Positions 54,069 to 63,999 of a stretch of 64,000 nt of DNA are shown here, one piece after another. The notes beneath the pieces are model-generated. The model worked only from the letters and a program-made list of their open reading frames with translations. It was not told where the DNA came from and made no database searches. The stretch covers positions 2,046,001 to 2,110,000 of the forward strand of contig NZ_CP129674.1 in the NCBI RefSeq assembly GCF_041080795.1, in the 5' to 3' direction. This DNA is from Bifidobacterium sp. WK041_4_12. GTDB lineage: Bacteria; Actinomycetota; Actinomycetes; Actinomycetales; Bifidobacteriaceae. A program made the position numbers and the translations under genes. The first letter of the stretch is position 1. Every line of letters begins with the position of its first letter.

Positions 54069-55805
54069 ATGGGTTCAACTTCTGGCACCACTGCAAACAT
54101 TTTTACGGCAAAAGTCACGAATTTTGATTCAACCCTGCAACGGCAGAGCTGGGATAGGATAGTGTGCGACGCCGATCACGGTGATGACCAAACCTCACAA
54201 TCCACTGCCCTTTTCAACGGTCATCGGTGTGAGAGCAACTCATCAATCACCGCGCGAAGCTCGCAATTGACGAGAAACCTGTGGACCATGAAATCAGGCC
54301 ACACGTCGAACTGCAGGAATCTGACGAATCGCGTACCCCAATTGGCACAATATTTCAGTGGAATTCTGCGAACGGCCTATCTGTATTCGGAACAGATCGT
54401 TCTCACCGTCCCTGAAGTTTTTGATGGCATCTTCTTCCTTGCCTTTGGGCCAGAAATTGTACGAGATATTCTCGGTCTCACCCGTCAGAACAGGCCGTGC
54501 ATCATTATTTCTGGCACAGAGCCCACGCTTCTAGGCTGCTTACAACAATTCGCAGTCACTTCAGTCGTAGATACGTTGCAGACAGCACACGCCACCACAT
54601 TTTCCTTGACTACAAAGGTATACAGCGCTCTTGCCATAGACATTCAAGACCGGCAGACATCTGATCAACGCGAGAAGATCAATACATTGCTACGGCACGC
54701 GTGTGATACGGAAAACCTCAATGACGCGTCCGTGACAGAAGCAGAGGCAGAATCGGACAGAATAATCGATGCCATTGTCACTTCGTTGGAAATCGCATCC
54801 GGAATGGGTAAAAGCCGTCAGAATCTCTCATTTCTGAAACAGCGATGGAGAGAATGGGTCGCTGCAGTAGCAGCCGGAGACATCGAATACATGTCAAACC
54901 ATGCATTGGCTGCCCGCCGTACAACACTAGATGCGACATCGGCATCGTTGTCTTTCACGGACATATTCAAAGACAAGGCTCAAGAGTATCGCTCGGTTCT
55001 GCTCGCAACACTTCATCTCAAGTCAGATAACAGCACGGAAGACCATATCGATGTGGACGGCTTGGCGGACGCTACCCAACGAAAAATTTTTCTATCAACT
55101 CTCGATGTCATCAGTCAGCAACCCAAACGGTCGAACGCCTTCGCCACAATTGAGTCATCGGAATTACCGCACAATAACCCCAACCCAGAACACACGACGA
55201 ATACAGTATGCGCTGATGATACCAATACAACTACAATGATGGCACTCATCAATCAGCAAACTCTGAGGGACTGGTATGAGTTTGTATATCGCAAAACATT
55301 GGCACAACTACTCAATTCCGATTTGGTATCAGTGAATCTTGACCCCTCATCGATCGAAAGCATGATGATGACCACGCGCTCAAAGGAATCTCTGACAATT
55401 TCCGGCGACATCACCGAGATTCTTTCCTTAATGCCACCAAGTCAATTCACACGACTCTGCTATTCATGCAAAACAACTGTTGAAGAATGGCGAGCTTGCA
55501 ACGCACACACCCCGCCATCTTCTCGCAAAATCAGAACGCGGAACATGTCATATGCGGTGAAGCAGCTGTCTGAACAAAGGAATTTCAGAAATGATGCTCG
55601 GACTCTGCGCATTAGTGTTATCACCAGTATTGCACTGGGTCTCATATCAATTCTGACCGACAAGGTCATATCCGCGTACATCAGTAATGTTGGCATCATC
55701 ATTCTGATTGCTTGCATCATTCAGATTGCTCCAAGCGTGGTGAGCGGTATACAGTGGTTTCATAGTACAAACTCACAATCAAGTTCGGTTGTCTATCTAG
55801 AATAA
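54069..55805 (+). CDS. Orphan protein with two C-terminal membrane helices
   Basis: 578 residues I do not recognise. The first 90 residues are Ser/Thr/Gln-rich; then an ordered block with RTAYLYSEQIVLTVPEVFDG and FFLAFGPEIVRDILGL (about 105-140). A mainly helical, Thr/Asp/Ser-rich middle follows, with several Cys (CYSCKTTVEEWRAC near 490). Two membrane helices close the chain (about 520-565). A GATAAT lies 9-10 bp before the ATG, so the transcript may be nearly leaderless. It is placed among polysaccharide genes; a role there is only suggested by context. Confidence 0.75.
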   Translation: MGSTSGTTANIFTAKVTNFDSTLQRQSWDRIVCDADHGDDQTSQSTALFNGHRCESNSSITARSSQLTRNLWTMKSGHTSNCRNLTNRVPQLAQYFSGILRTAYLYSEQIVLTVPEVFDGIFFLAFGPEIVRDILGLTRQNRPCIIISGTEPTLLGCLQQFAVTSVVDTLQTAHATTFSLTTKVYSALAIDIQDRQTSDQREKINTLLRHACDTENLNDASVTEAEAESDRIIDAIVTSLEIASGMGKSRQNLSFLKQRWREWVAAVAAGDIEYMSNHALAARRTTLDATSASLSFTDIFKDKAQEYRSVLLATLHLKSDNSTEDHIDVDGLADATQRKIFLSTLDVISQQPKRSNAFATIESSELPHNNPNPEHTTNTVCADDTNTTTMMALINQQTLRDWYEFVYRKTLAQLLNSDLVSVNLDPSSIESMMMTTRSKESLTISGDITEILSLMPPSQFTRLCYSCKTTVEEWRACNAHTPPSSRKIRTRNMSYAVKQLSEQRNFRNDARTLRISVITSIALGLISILTDKVISAYISNVGIIILIACIIQIAPSVVSGIQWFHSTNSQSSSVVYLE

Positions 55806-55870
55806 TGTGACAATGCGTTGCAATGTCTGCAGCACTGTTGTCCGCGGACAGAATGGGTACGGTGACGTAT

Positions 55871-56515
55871 ATGGAGAAACGGCTTGTGCGAATGCAATCT
55901 GAACAGAACGCTCCTTTGGAGCTCGGCAAGCCTGAGATTGTCTATGATTCTCATGACAGTGCAGCTTTTCAAGTCACGAAGGTTCACGCTCGGAATCCCA
56001 CCAACAATGATGAGGTAGATCTACATTACGTTTCTGTCAAGTATGCCCAGCCGGGAGCTGTCTGCATCGCCCAATGCAAGGGTCATCTACTCATTGCGCG
56101 GCATTGGAGGCTTGCTACTCACTCCTATGGCTGGGAGTTTCCTCGCGGAATGGGTGAAATGGGAGAAAGCAGCGAGCAAACTGCGAATCGCGAATTTTTC
56201 GAAGAAACCGGAATTCAAGCTCGGGACACTCAGATATTTCAAGTCATACACGCCGATACGGGACTCATCAGAGATTCGATTGCAGTCGCAGCATTGACTG
56301 TTGACAGCATTGAACCCAACGCTACGGCGATTGACGGGGAATTGCAGTCACTGCATTGGATTACCCCTGAACAATTGGATCGGATGATTGCAGAGGCTGC
56401 GATCACTGATGGAATAACGATTGCCGCTTATCTGGTTTGGAAGCTCAGACAACAGTCGACGCATGATTGCGACAATTCCGGCTCGCCCTCCACGCAACCA
56501 CAGCCGTCTCAGTGA
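55871..56515 (+). CDS. Nudix hydrolase
   Basis: 214 residues from ATG 55871 (an earlier ATG at 55823 is open). The Nudix box runs from the Gly of PRGMGEMGES to REFFEETGI, fitting GX5EX7REUXEEXGU, so a metal-dependent nucleoside-diphosphate hydrolase; the ADP-ribose/sugar-nucleotide group fits the GWEFPRG element. It could clear sugar nucleotides near this locus. The C-terminus is low complexity. Confidence 0.88.
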   Translation: MEKRLVRMQSEQNAPLELGKPEIVYDSHDSAAFQVTKVHARNPTNNDEVDLHYVSVKYAQPGAVCIAQCKGHLLIARHWRLATHSYGWEFPRGMGEMGESSEQTANREFFEETGIQARDTQIFQVIHADTGLIRDSIAVAALTVDSIEPNATAIDGELQSLHWITPEQLDRMIAEAAITDGITIAAYLVWKLRQQSTHDCDNSGSPSTQPQPSQ

Positions 56516-56573
56516 ATGAGCCATCAATCGTATGTAATATGTACACCAGTACATCTGGAAAGTTGAGGAAAAC

Positions 56574-57731
56574 ATGAACGCTGACATAGTCATCGTCGGT
56601 GCAGGCCTATATGGACTAACCATCGCTCAGCAAGTCGTTGAGCACACGAAGTCACGAGTATTGATACTCGACATTCGAGACCATATCGGTGGCAACGCAT
56701 ATTCGTACACCGACGAGGAAACCGGTGCCGAAATACACAAGTATGGTGCACACCTTTTCCATACCAGCAATCAGAAGGTATGGGATTATGTCAACAGATT
56801 CACGTCATTCACCGACTATGTGCATCGCGTATATGCAACGCATGACGGAGAGGTGTATCCCCTGCCGATCAATCTGGGGACGATCAACCAGTTCTTCCAC
56901 GCCCATTACACGCCTGCCCAGGCTCAGTCACTGATTCAGGAGCAGGCGGGAGAACTCAGCGGTACCCACGCCCACAATCTTAACGATCAAGGCATCAGCC
57001 TGATCGGGCGACCGCTGTATGAAGCATTCATCAAGAACTACACGTCGAAGCAGTGGCAGACAGATCCCGAGGATTTGCCGGCGAGCATCATTCGCCGTCT
57101 GCCGGTGAGGTTCAACTACAACAACCGCTACTTCAACGACACCTGGGAAGGTCTGCCTACGGACGGATACACCAGGTGGTTTGAACGCATGATTGACAAC
57201 GACAGAATTGAGGTGAAGCTTGGCGTCGACTTCTTCGACCTTTCCCAAGAACTCAATAAGAGCAACCTGCTTGGCAACGTTCCGATCATCTATACCGGTC
57301 CCGTTGACCGCTGGTTCGACTATTCACTCGGAGATCTCAGCTGGCGGACAGTGGATTTCAAAGAACGGCGATACGACGAGGACGATCATTTCGGCTGCCC
57401 GGTTATGAACTTCTCAGATGCCGACGTGCCTTACACGCGCGCCATCGAATTCAAGAATTTCAATCCTGAGCGGTACGACAAGCAAAACCATGAACGCACC
57501 GTCGTATGGGAAGAATACAGCCGTTTCGCTCACCGTGGCGATGAGCCCTACTATCCTGTGAACACCAAGGATGACCACAGGATGTATGCGCAGTACCGCA
57601 ATCTTGCCGAACATGAGCCACAGGTGGTCTTCGGTGGCCGTCTAGGCACATATGCCTATTACGACATGCATCAGGTCATCAACTCCGCGCTCAATGAATA
57701 TGAGCACACGATTTCCGCACTCCTCAAATAA
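56574..57731 (+). CDS. glf: UDP-galactopyranose mutase
   Basis: 385-residue flavoenzyme interconverting UDP-Galp and UDP-Galf, the donor for galactofuranose polymers. FAD site ADIVIVGAGLYGLTIAQQV, HKYGAHLFHTSN and YTSKQW, TGPVDRWFDYSLG, and the C-terminal RLGTYAYYDMHQVI. Length is standard. ATG follows GAGGAAAAC. It sits beside an exporter and two galactofuranosyltransferases, which makes the pathway complete on paper. Confidence 0.97.
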   Translation: MNADIVIVGAGLYGLTIAQQVVEHTKSRVLILDIRDHIGGNAYSYTDEETGAEIHKYGAHLFHTSNQKVWDYVNRFTSFTDYVHRVYATHDGEVYPLPINLGTINQFFHAHYTPAQAQSLIQEQAGELSGTHAHNLNDQGISLIGRPLYEAFIKNYTSKQWQTDPEDLPASIIRRLPVRFNYNNRYFNDTWEGLPTDGYTRWFERMIDNDRIEVKLGVDFFDLSQELNKSNLLGNVPIIYTGPVDRWFDYSLGDLSWRTVDFKERRYDEDDHFGCPVMNFSDADVPYTRAIEFKNFNPERYDKQNHERTVVWEEYSRFAHRGDEPYYPVNTKDDHRMYAQYRNLAEHEPQVVFGGRLGTYAYYDMHQVINSALNEYEHTISALLK

Positions 57732-57755
57732 TCAAAACCGCGAACATGATCCAGA

Positions 57756-57834
57756 GCTTGATTGCAGCTGCGCGACACTATGAGTGAACGAAACAAGTCG
57801 TTAGCTCATAGTGTCGCAACGCTGCAGTCAAGCA
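57756..57834. terminator. Long hairpin between glf and the ABC exporter
   Basis: Arms GCTTGATTGCAGCTGCGCGA.. (57756-57784) and its near-complement 57805-57834 pair over about 29 bp, leaving a 20-nt loop. It separates convergent glf and wzt-type genes and resembles the two palindromic families in size of stem, but its ends differ from both. Confidence 0.7.
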
Positions 57835-57890
57835 TCTACGCTGGGTAGAATTCAGCGATATGGTGTAATGACCGTTAACAACACACAGCA

Positions 57891-59192
57891 TCAGTCATAC
57901 ATGTGCAGCTGCAAGGCTCTGTCGCTGATCAGCGCATAATCGCTATTCCGCTCGTCCCTTATAGCAAAGTCGCAGGAATTGTCATCCAGTGCAACGCCGA
58001 CTGCATCGGTGGCCAAAGGGTCATACGGGTTCGGTGTGCGCAATGAGGTAATCAACCTGAACTCACCATTGTTGAAGATGTTCAGAGGCAGGCTGAAATG
58101 TACGGTCTGGTGTCCCCTCTTCTTCATCTTGAACACTTTCTGTCCGGAATCGTAGCTGACTCCTCCACGTCGAATGTCATGGAGCGCGATGGCCAGATAG
58201 AAGTCGCCCGGCTCATCGAATTGATACTCCACGGCAAACTTAAACTCGTCAGAACTCTTGCACAACACGGAAGATTCAGCGAAGGTGCGCAGCACCGGGC
58301 ACCTATGATTCAAGCCATTCGGATAGTCTCCAGTGCCCTCATGCTCCGCGGACTTTCTGATACTTGCCTTGCGCTGACTTTCAAGATTGGCCAAGGTGTA
58401 CCGCTCAGCGACTGATTCCTTATCACCAAGAGCGACAACGTGCCCCTGGTCAATCATCAGTGCCTTCGTGCAATATTTCTTGATGGCCCCCATATCGTGC
58501 GTCACAAGAATCACGGTTTTAGTAGGGTCTTTCAAAACCTCTGAGAAATAGTTGTCGCATTTGCGTTGGAACGCCTCATCGCCAACAGCCAACACCTCGT
58601 CAAGCACGAGAATGTCGCCCTGGGCCTTGATTGCGACCGAAAAGGCCAACCGTACCTGCATGCCGCTGGAATAATTCTTAAGCTTTTGGTCCATGAAATC
58701 TTCAAGTTCGGCGAATTCGACGATGTCATCGTACATTGCTTCGATCTGGTGCCGGTCAAAACCCAGCAACGCACCATTCAGATACACGTTCTCACGGCCC
58801 GTGAGCTCGGGATTGAACCCCACACCCAGTTCAATGAACGGAACAAGCTTGCCACAAGAGGTGATTCCGCCCTCATCTGGCGAGTAGATGCCAGAAATAA
58901 GCTTCAAAAGCGTGGATTTCCCGCTGCCATTGCGACCAACGATGCCAAAGAAGTCTCCCTGATGCACCTCAAAGGAAATGTCTTTCAACACCCGCTGCTC
59001 AGTAAAGCCCTTAATGCCACGTGTCCAGTTGATAACCACCTGCTTGAGACCTGTAGCCTGTTCTGTCGGCAACTTGAAGACTTTCCCAACATGACTCACT
59101 GTAAGAACGACCGGCGCGTCATCGTGTGATGCAGCATGCGAGGCCCCGTTATAGTGCACTGCATCTGAATCGATATGTTCTGTATGTGCCAT
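57891..59192 (-). CDS. Polysaccharide export ABC ATPase (Wzt/RfbE type)
   Basis: 433 residues. ABC ATPase domain about 30-250: Walker A GRNGSGKST, signature YSSGMQVRL, Walker B ILVLDEVLAVGD, switch VTHDM. Residues 270-433 are a beta-sandwich extension of the Wzt C-terminal kind, which in Wzt recognises the capped polysaccharide. It follows the permease with a one-base overlap (TAATG), so both are translated together. In mycobacteria the matching pair exports the galactan lipid intermediate. Confidence 0.92.
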   Translation of the reverse strand: MAHTEHIDSDAVHYNGASHAASHDDAPVVLTVSHVGKVFKLPTEQATGLKQVVINWTRGIKGFTEQRVLKDISFEVHQGDFFGIVGRNGSGKSTLLKLISGIYSPDEGGITSCGKLVPFIELGVGFNPELTGRENVYLNGALLGFDRHQIEAMYDDIVEFAELEDFMDQKLKNYSSGMQVRLAFSVAIKAQGDILVLDEVLAVGDEAFQRKCDNYFSEVLKDPTKTVILVTHDMGAIKKYCTKALMIDQGHVVALGDKESVAERYTLANLESQRKASIRKSAEHEGTGDYPNGLNHRCPVLRTFAESSVLCKSSDEFKFAVEYQFDEPGDFYLAIALHDIRRGGVSYDSGQKVFKMKKRGHQTVHFSLPLNIFNNGEFRLITSLRTPNPYDPLATDAVGVALDDNSCDFAIRDERNSDYALISDRALQLHMYD

Positions 59193-60028
59193 TACATGAT
59201 CTCCGCGAATTTCTTCTCATATTTCCTGAACACAAAAACGCCCGAGACAAATAGCGCCAAGGTGAGCAACACAGGAATCGCCTGAATAAGAGGATTCCCT
59301 ATCTGATTCCACACGGTCGGGGTCGATGCTGGAGCGATGAAGTTATGTCGAATGTCTTGGATCGTCTGTGCGATGGGATTAAGCATCATGACCTTCGCCA
59401 CCATATGACCGTAGCTTTTGAAATTGAGCACCATCACCAGTGGGTACACGATCGGCACCGAATAAAAGAGCGCTTGCTGGAGTACATCCCAGATATGCAG
59501 AATATCCCTGAAATACACATACATCGTCGCCAACAGGAATGTGACACCAAGTGTCAGCACATACAGCTGGATGACATCCAAGGGAAGAAGAAGAATCCTC
59601 CAGGTGAACGTCACCTTGTTGAACAAGGCAAATACCAGAACCACAACCGTGTTGATGCCATAACTGATGAGCGAACTCATCGTTGCCGAGACGACAACGA
59701 TATAGTTGGGGAAATGAATCTTCCGCAGTAGATCTCCACGGTCAACAATCGATCTGAGTCCAACGCTTGTAGCCTCTGAAAAAAACTGCCAGGAGCTAAT
59801 GCCCAGCAGCAGAACAACCGGATATGACGGTGTTCCATCAGTCATTCTCAGGAATCGTGCGAAAACTAGATACATCACGCAAAACAACATGAGTGGCTGA
59901 AGTACAGACCAGGCCACACCCAGGAACGATCCTTGATAGCGAAGCTTGAAATCGGTTTTAACCAAGCCTTTCAGAACCACCCACGCATAGTGATAGCGTG
60001 CTCTGACAGTTTCTATGAAATGTTTCAC
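59192..60028 (-). CDS. Polysaccharide export ABC permease (Wzm/RfbD type)
   Basis: 278 residues, six membrane helices, ABC-2 superfamily. The N-terminal interface helix KTDFKLRYQGSFLGVAWSVL and PLMLFCVMYLVFARFLRM are typical of Wzm. Start is GTG 60028, preceded by AGGA at 9 bp. It couples to the ATPase gene. The partner glycosyltransferase gene lies 107 bp upstream. Confidence 0.92.
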   Translation of the reverse strand: MKHFIETVRARYHYAWVVLKGLVKTDFKLRYQGSFLGVAWSVLQPLMLFCVMYLVFARFLRMTDGTPSYPVVLLLGISSWQFFSEATSVGLRSIVDRGDLLRKIHFPNYIVVVSATMSSLISYGINTVVVLVFALFNKVTFTWRILLLPLDVIQLYVLTLGVTFLLATMYVYFRDILHIWDVLQQALFYSVPIVYPLVMVLNFKSYGHMVAKVMMLNPIAQTIQDIRHNFIAPASTPTVWNQIGNPLIQAIPVLLTLALFVSGVFVFRKYEKKFAEIM

Positions 60029-60135
60029 GTCTTGTTATCCTACCAGTCGCCGATTCAAGAATTCTGAGACTACCGCACGAACATTGTTTTGTGCACAATG
60101 TCTGACCATCGTCATCCAACCGCCAACGTATGCCA

Positions 60136-62226
60136 TCACATATGGAATTTCCTTTGCCACCAGTCAGGTGAAGTCATTTCGGCAAACGCTGCCCTATACC
60201 TCCTACGATATGTATTCCACTGGCAGGCCAATCGAAAGTATGCTGCAATCACCCGGCTCAGCTTTGCTGCAGCAATGAGCGGATGGCGCAGCAGCAGCGT
60301 GCCACGTTGATGTTCCACGTCAACGGTCAGCGCCGAATCCATCGCGCTCATGGCCTTCCAATGATCTGATCTGCGATCGGTGAGCACAGGCAGCGATGTG
60401 TATCTCTCCGGCGGAATGCTGGTGACCTGAAGTCTGCCGACGTGAACGCGATCGTTGATGGGACCATATATTTTCGTCGGCTCAATATAGCCATCGACAA
60501 TGCGACGGTTATTCAAACGCGGAGGTGTCAGCTGATGGAATAGGTTTAGCAGTGCATGGGTACGCAATGCCCGTGTCTGCCGCGTATTTCTCTCGCGAAC
60601 GAGTTTCGGAAGCTGGTCAATGGGCTTGGTTTGAGCATCCGGCTCGTGTGACAGCATGGCTCGAATGTCTGCAATGCGAGTGCTGAGAATCTTTCCGACA
60701 TGCTCAGGTCCTTGCAGAATGTCCTCCACTGCCATGATGTGCAGCTGGACGGCTGAATATCTCATTTTCACGGTCGCAGAAAGCGAAGCCTTGAGCATCT
60801 GCCTGAACAGGTTGCCACCACATGGGTACGGGGAGTGCAGAAGTCCCATGATGATTTTATTTCTTATATGGAAATAAGCCTGCCAGTCGAGTATGTCATT
60901 CTTATCAAACCATGATTGATGCCATAGGCAGATTCCTGGGACGGTCACGGTTCTGAATCCTGCCTCTTGGGCACGAACCCCATATTCGACATCATCGTTT
61001 TTGATAAAGAATGGGTAGGCAAGACCTATGGTTTCTATCACCCGGGAAGGAATCATGCAAAGCCACCAGGCGTTATAGTCAGCATCAGCACGTCTATGCA
61101 GCCACTGTTGCTTGATGAAGGGTTTCTCGGCCAGATCGGGGAATTCGGGAGTTCCGTCCGCCGCCTGCCAGAACACGCCTTTGGCATTATACGTTTCTGC
61201 AAGGGAGCATAGGCGCGTCGGCTCGGTCAGGAACAACATGTTGCCGCCGACTATCGTCGGTTCCGAGCATTGCCGTGCAAATGCGACAGCCCTGGATATC
61301 GATTCCGGTTCGATAACCGTATCGTCGTCCAGCAACAGTGCATATCCGCTTGTATGCTGTTGCAAGACTTCATACATGCCGCGTGAGAAACCGCCAGAGC
61401 CGCCAATGTTAGCTTGGTGAATAATATGCAGCTTCCCAGACAGTGACCCCTCAAGCTCAGCAAAGCCCGGGCAATCCTCAACATGTTGCGTCCCCTGGTC
61501 CACTACAACGATGCGATCGATGATGCTCAAGTCCGCGTATCGTGCGATAAGCCGGAATTGGCGCATACACCATTCGGGTTTGTTCATCGTCGTTATCGCC
61601 AGTGACACGGATGATGCAGGTTGCAACGGTCGACTGTCGCTGAGCCAAGCGGCATCGCTCATGACGACGGCGTGCTGGACAGCTTCCACTTCGAACCACA
61701 GCCAACCACCTGCTCCCAACGAACTGATATCGACAGGAACAGCCAATGAGCCAGAATTGTGCTCATCTGAATAGACTCGAGTTACCCGTGCACGGCTATT
61801 GCTGTGCCATATGCGCACGCGGACCTCACCACTCACATGCATGGTCAGGGTGACGGAGTGCACTTGCGTCCATGCACTCCAATATGCGGCCGGGAATCCG
61901 TTGAAATATCCCTCACTGCTGAAACGAGAGCCTGCTGGTATACGAATGCTCGTTCTGTCAACAAAGCACTGCCGGAGTTGGCTCGCGCTCAGACGATCAC
62001 CATCGGAAGCATAGCCGGCACCATACAATGCCGCTGCTTCTTGGGCAAAATGAGCATTCACTCCCATGTCTTCCGGCGGAAACACGACATTCCACAACCG
62101 CTGCTTCACCGGTACAGAGCTGACCTGCTCCACCTTGCCGAAAGTTGCGTGCATGTTGGAATTATTGTGGTTGTGTGAATCGTCATGATTGCCCAAGATG
62201 TCATGTTTGGATTCTTCATGACTCAT
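60136..62226 (-). CDS. Galactofuranosyltransferase, GlfT2-like (GT2)
   Basis: 696 residues in the GlfT2 layout: N-terminal beta-sandwich (SEGYFNGFPAAYWSAWTQV, GGWLWFEVEA), then the GT-A domain with NIGGSGGFSRGM, metal site LLLDDDTVIEP, AWWLCMIPS, catalytic KNDDVEYGVRAQ and ICLWHQSWF, then C-terminal helices. The His/Asn/Asp-rich first 30 residues (HDDSHNHNNSN) are unusual. It probably adds galactofuranose from UDP-Galf made by Glf. ATG follows GAGGACTG. A 51-bp gap separates it from the next galactofuranosyltransferase gene. Confidence 0.92.
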   Translation of the reverse strand: MSHEESKHDILGNHDDSHNHNNSNMHATFGKVEQVSSVPVKQRLWNVVFPPEDMGVNAHFAQEAAALYGAGYASDGDRLSASQLRQCFVDRTSIRIPAGSRFSSEGYFNGFPAAYWSAWTQVHSVTLTMHVSGEVRVRIWHSNSRARVTRVYSDEHNSGSLAVPVDISSLGAGGWLWFEVEAVQHAVVMSDAAWLSDSRPLQPASSVSLAITTMNKPEWCMRQFRLIARYADLSIIDRIVVVDQGTQHVEDCPGFAELEGSLSGKLHIIHQANIGGSGGFSRGMYEVLQQHTSGYALLLDDDTVIEPESISRAVAFARQCSEPTIVGGNMLFLTEPTRLCSLAETYNAKGVFWQAADGTPEFPDLAEKPFIKQQWLHRRADADYNAWWLCMIPSRVIETIGLAYPFFIKNDDVEYGVRAQEAGFRTVTVPGICLWHQSWFDKNDILDWQAYFHIRNKIIMGLLHSPYPCGGNLFRQMLKASLSATVKMRYSAVQLHIMAVEDILQGPEHVGKILSTRIADIRAMLSHEPDAQTKPIDQLPKLVRERNTRQTRALRTHALLNLFHQLTPPRLNNRRIVDGYIEPTKIYGPINDRVHVGRLQVTSIPPERYTSLPVLTDRRSDHWKAMSAMDSALTVDVEHQRGTLLLRHPLIAAAKLSRVIAAYFRLACQWNTYRRRYRAAFAEMTSPDWWQRKFHM

Positions 62227-62277
62227 ATCAGCAGTCCTCCCATGATTTGATGATGCTGGAATGCCTGATGTCTTGAT

Positions 62278-63999
62278 TCAGTCCTTCGCGACAGCATCCA
62301 TCTGAAGATAGTCTCTCCAGAAGCTTTCAGACGTGAGATGTGCACGAGCCTGGGAATATTGCTGCTGCAATTCCTTCTTACGGCTCTTATAATGTGACAA
62401 GTCCCTGTGGTATCGCTTCATGATCTCCTGATAGCGGTCGACATCCTTGGTGCGGATCGCACCAACCCTGTTGTACCAGTCAATCACCACAAGTGTATGC
62501 TTGCCACGAATGACTCCGGCAGGATATGCCCAGCCAACAACGGGAATCACCGCATAACCCTTGCCTGAACCTGTCACCAGCCTTTGACCGTTATCGGTAA
62601 TATAATCGACCAGACGCTGCACACGGCTTCTCTCCTTGTTACCGTCAAGCAACTGTCGGTCAAGCAGCTTCACATCAAAATCGGCGAGCCCGAGCTCCTT
62701 GGCCTGTCTGCTGAGTTCGTCAAGGGGAACAAGACGTTCTTTCTTCTTGTTAGCGTCCATGAAGCAGCGTTCAGCGACCGGCTGGCCGATGAACTTGGGA
62801 CCCTTCATATAATCTTCAAAAGCGTCGAGACAAAGCTCGGCATTTTCATAGCCAAACTTCTTGAGTTCCAAACGTATGTTGTTGTGAAGCTGATACATGA
62901 AATCCGAGTGAAGAGCAAAACCGGTCGTCGACTGGGCGATCATGGTATTGCGAACCGTCTGATAGCGTTCGACCGCTGGATTGTATCGCAGGTGGAAAGA
63001 CATATGCCAGATGCACAATGAATTCATGGTGATGAACTTTGGCTGGCATCGAACGCCGAACTCCGCATCATCACAGCGAACGAACACAGGCAGCGGCAGT
63101 CCGTTGCGCTCAATCATGCTCACAGGAATGCAGCAATACCACCAAGCGGCATACATCTGTTTTTTCATGAACTTCATGGGTTTGAACAGCTCGTTGAAGA
63201 TCAGATCTTCAAACTTGGTGAGCCTCAGCGGTGGTTTCACCGGGCAGAACGTGCCTTCCGGCGTCATATAGCCCAAGTCTTCCCACTGTTCGTCACCGAT
63301 TTCATAGTTGAGCATTGCGCCGCTGATGAATGCGTCCTTGTATTCATCCTTGAGCAGTTGGAGAAGTCTGTACGTTCGTTTGATGCTTTCTGGGGAGACT
63401 GCAACATCATCGTCCATGAGCAGCACGTTGGTCGCCTTGGGATGTTGATCCATTGCCATGATCATTCCCCGCGTAAAGCCGCCCGCTCCACCGACATTAT
63501 TGTTGGGTATGACCGAAACGTGATTACCGCTCAGTTTCTCGGCATCGAGAGTCCGTCCGTTATCGATAACCAGCATGTTGAAATGTTCGGCAAATTCCGG
63601 CTCCCCCGATTCGAGGATGTTCTTGCGCACGAGGGCTATATTGCCTTCAACGTAGCTTTCCTTCTTGAAGGTGGTTGTTGCAAGCACCAATTCAACCGGT
63701 CGCAGCTCGCCTGAGTATCCAACTGCATAATATCCGTTGCGGATGGAAATCTCACCCTGAGCCTGTATCGAAAAACCTACGATGACCCAGCTTGGATCCA
63801 ATCGCAGGTCAAGGTCAATGGATTGCCATTCGTCGCTCGCATCAATGCTACGAGAGCGGTCACTTACTGCCTGTGATGTCGAAGAGAAAGCGTCACCCAT
63901 GGTCTGAGTAAGTGTACAAGCGGCGCCTCGTATCTCAAGATGAAGCGAGAAGGTAGTACCTATCGTGTATTGGAGCAGTTTCTTAACGGAAAGCGAATT
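62278..63999 (-). CDS. Second galactofuranosyltransferase, GlfT2-like (5' end beyond window)
   Basis: At least 574 codons; the frame remains open to the window edge, so the true start is probably outside (ATG 63900 would truncate the N-terminal beta-sandwich). Same layout as its neighbour: NNNVGGAGGFTRGM, LLMDDDVAVSP, AWWYCCIPVS, RCDDAEFGVRC, IWHMSFHLRYNP, then the C-terminal helices including RNTMIAQSTTGFAL. Sequence is well diverged from the first copy, so the two probably have distinct acceptors, one starting and one extending the chain, as GlfT1/GlfT2 do in mycobacteria. Confidence 0.92.
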   Translation of the reverse strand, partial: NSLSVKKLLQYTIGTTFSLHLEIRGAACTLTQTMGDAFSSTSQAVSDRSRSIDASDEWQSIDLDLRLDPSWVIVGFSIQAQGEISIRNGYYAVGYSGELRPVELVLATTTFKKESYVEGNIALVRKNILESGEPEFAEHFNMLVIDNGRTLDAEKLSGNHVSVIPNNNVGGAGGFTRGMIMAMDQHPKATNVLLMDDDVAVSPESIKRTYRLLQLLKDEYKDAFISGAMLNYEIGDEQWEDLGYMTPEGTFCPVKPPLRLTKFEDLIFNELFKPMKFMKKQMYAAWWYCCIPVSMIERNGLPLPVFVRCDDAEFGVRCQPKFITMNSLCIWHMSFHLRYNPAVERYQTVRNTMIAQSTTGFALHSDFMYQLHNNIRLELKKFGYENAELCLDAFEDYMKGPKFIGQPVAERCFMDANKKKERLVPLDELSRQAKELGLADFDVKLLDRQLLDGNKERSRVQRLVDYITDNGQRLVTGSGKGYAVIPVVGWAYPAGVIRGKHTLVVIDWYNRVGAIRTKDVDRYQEIMKRYHRDLSHYKSRKKELQQQYSQARAHLTSESFWRDYLQMDAVAKD

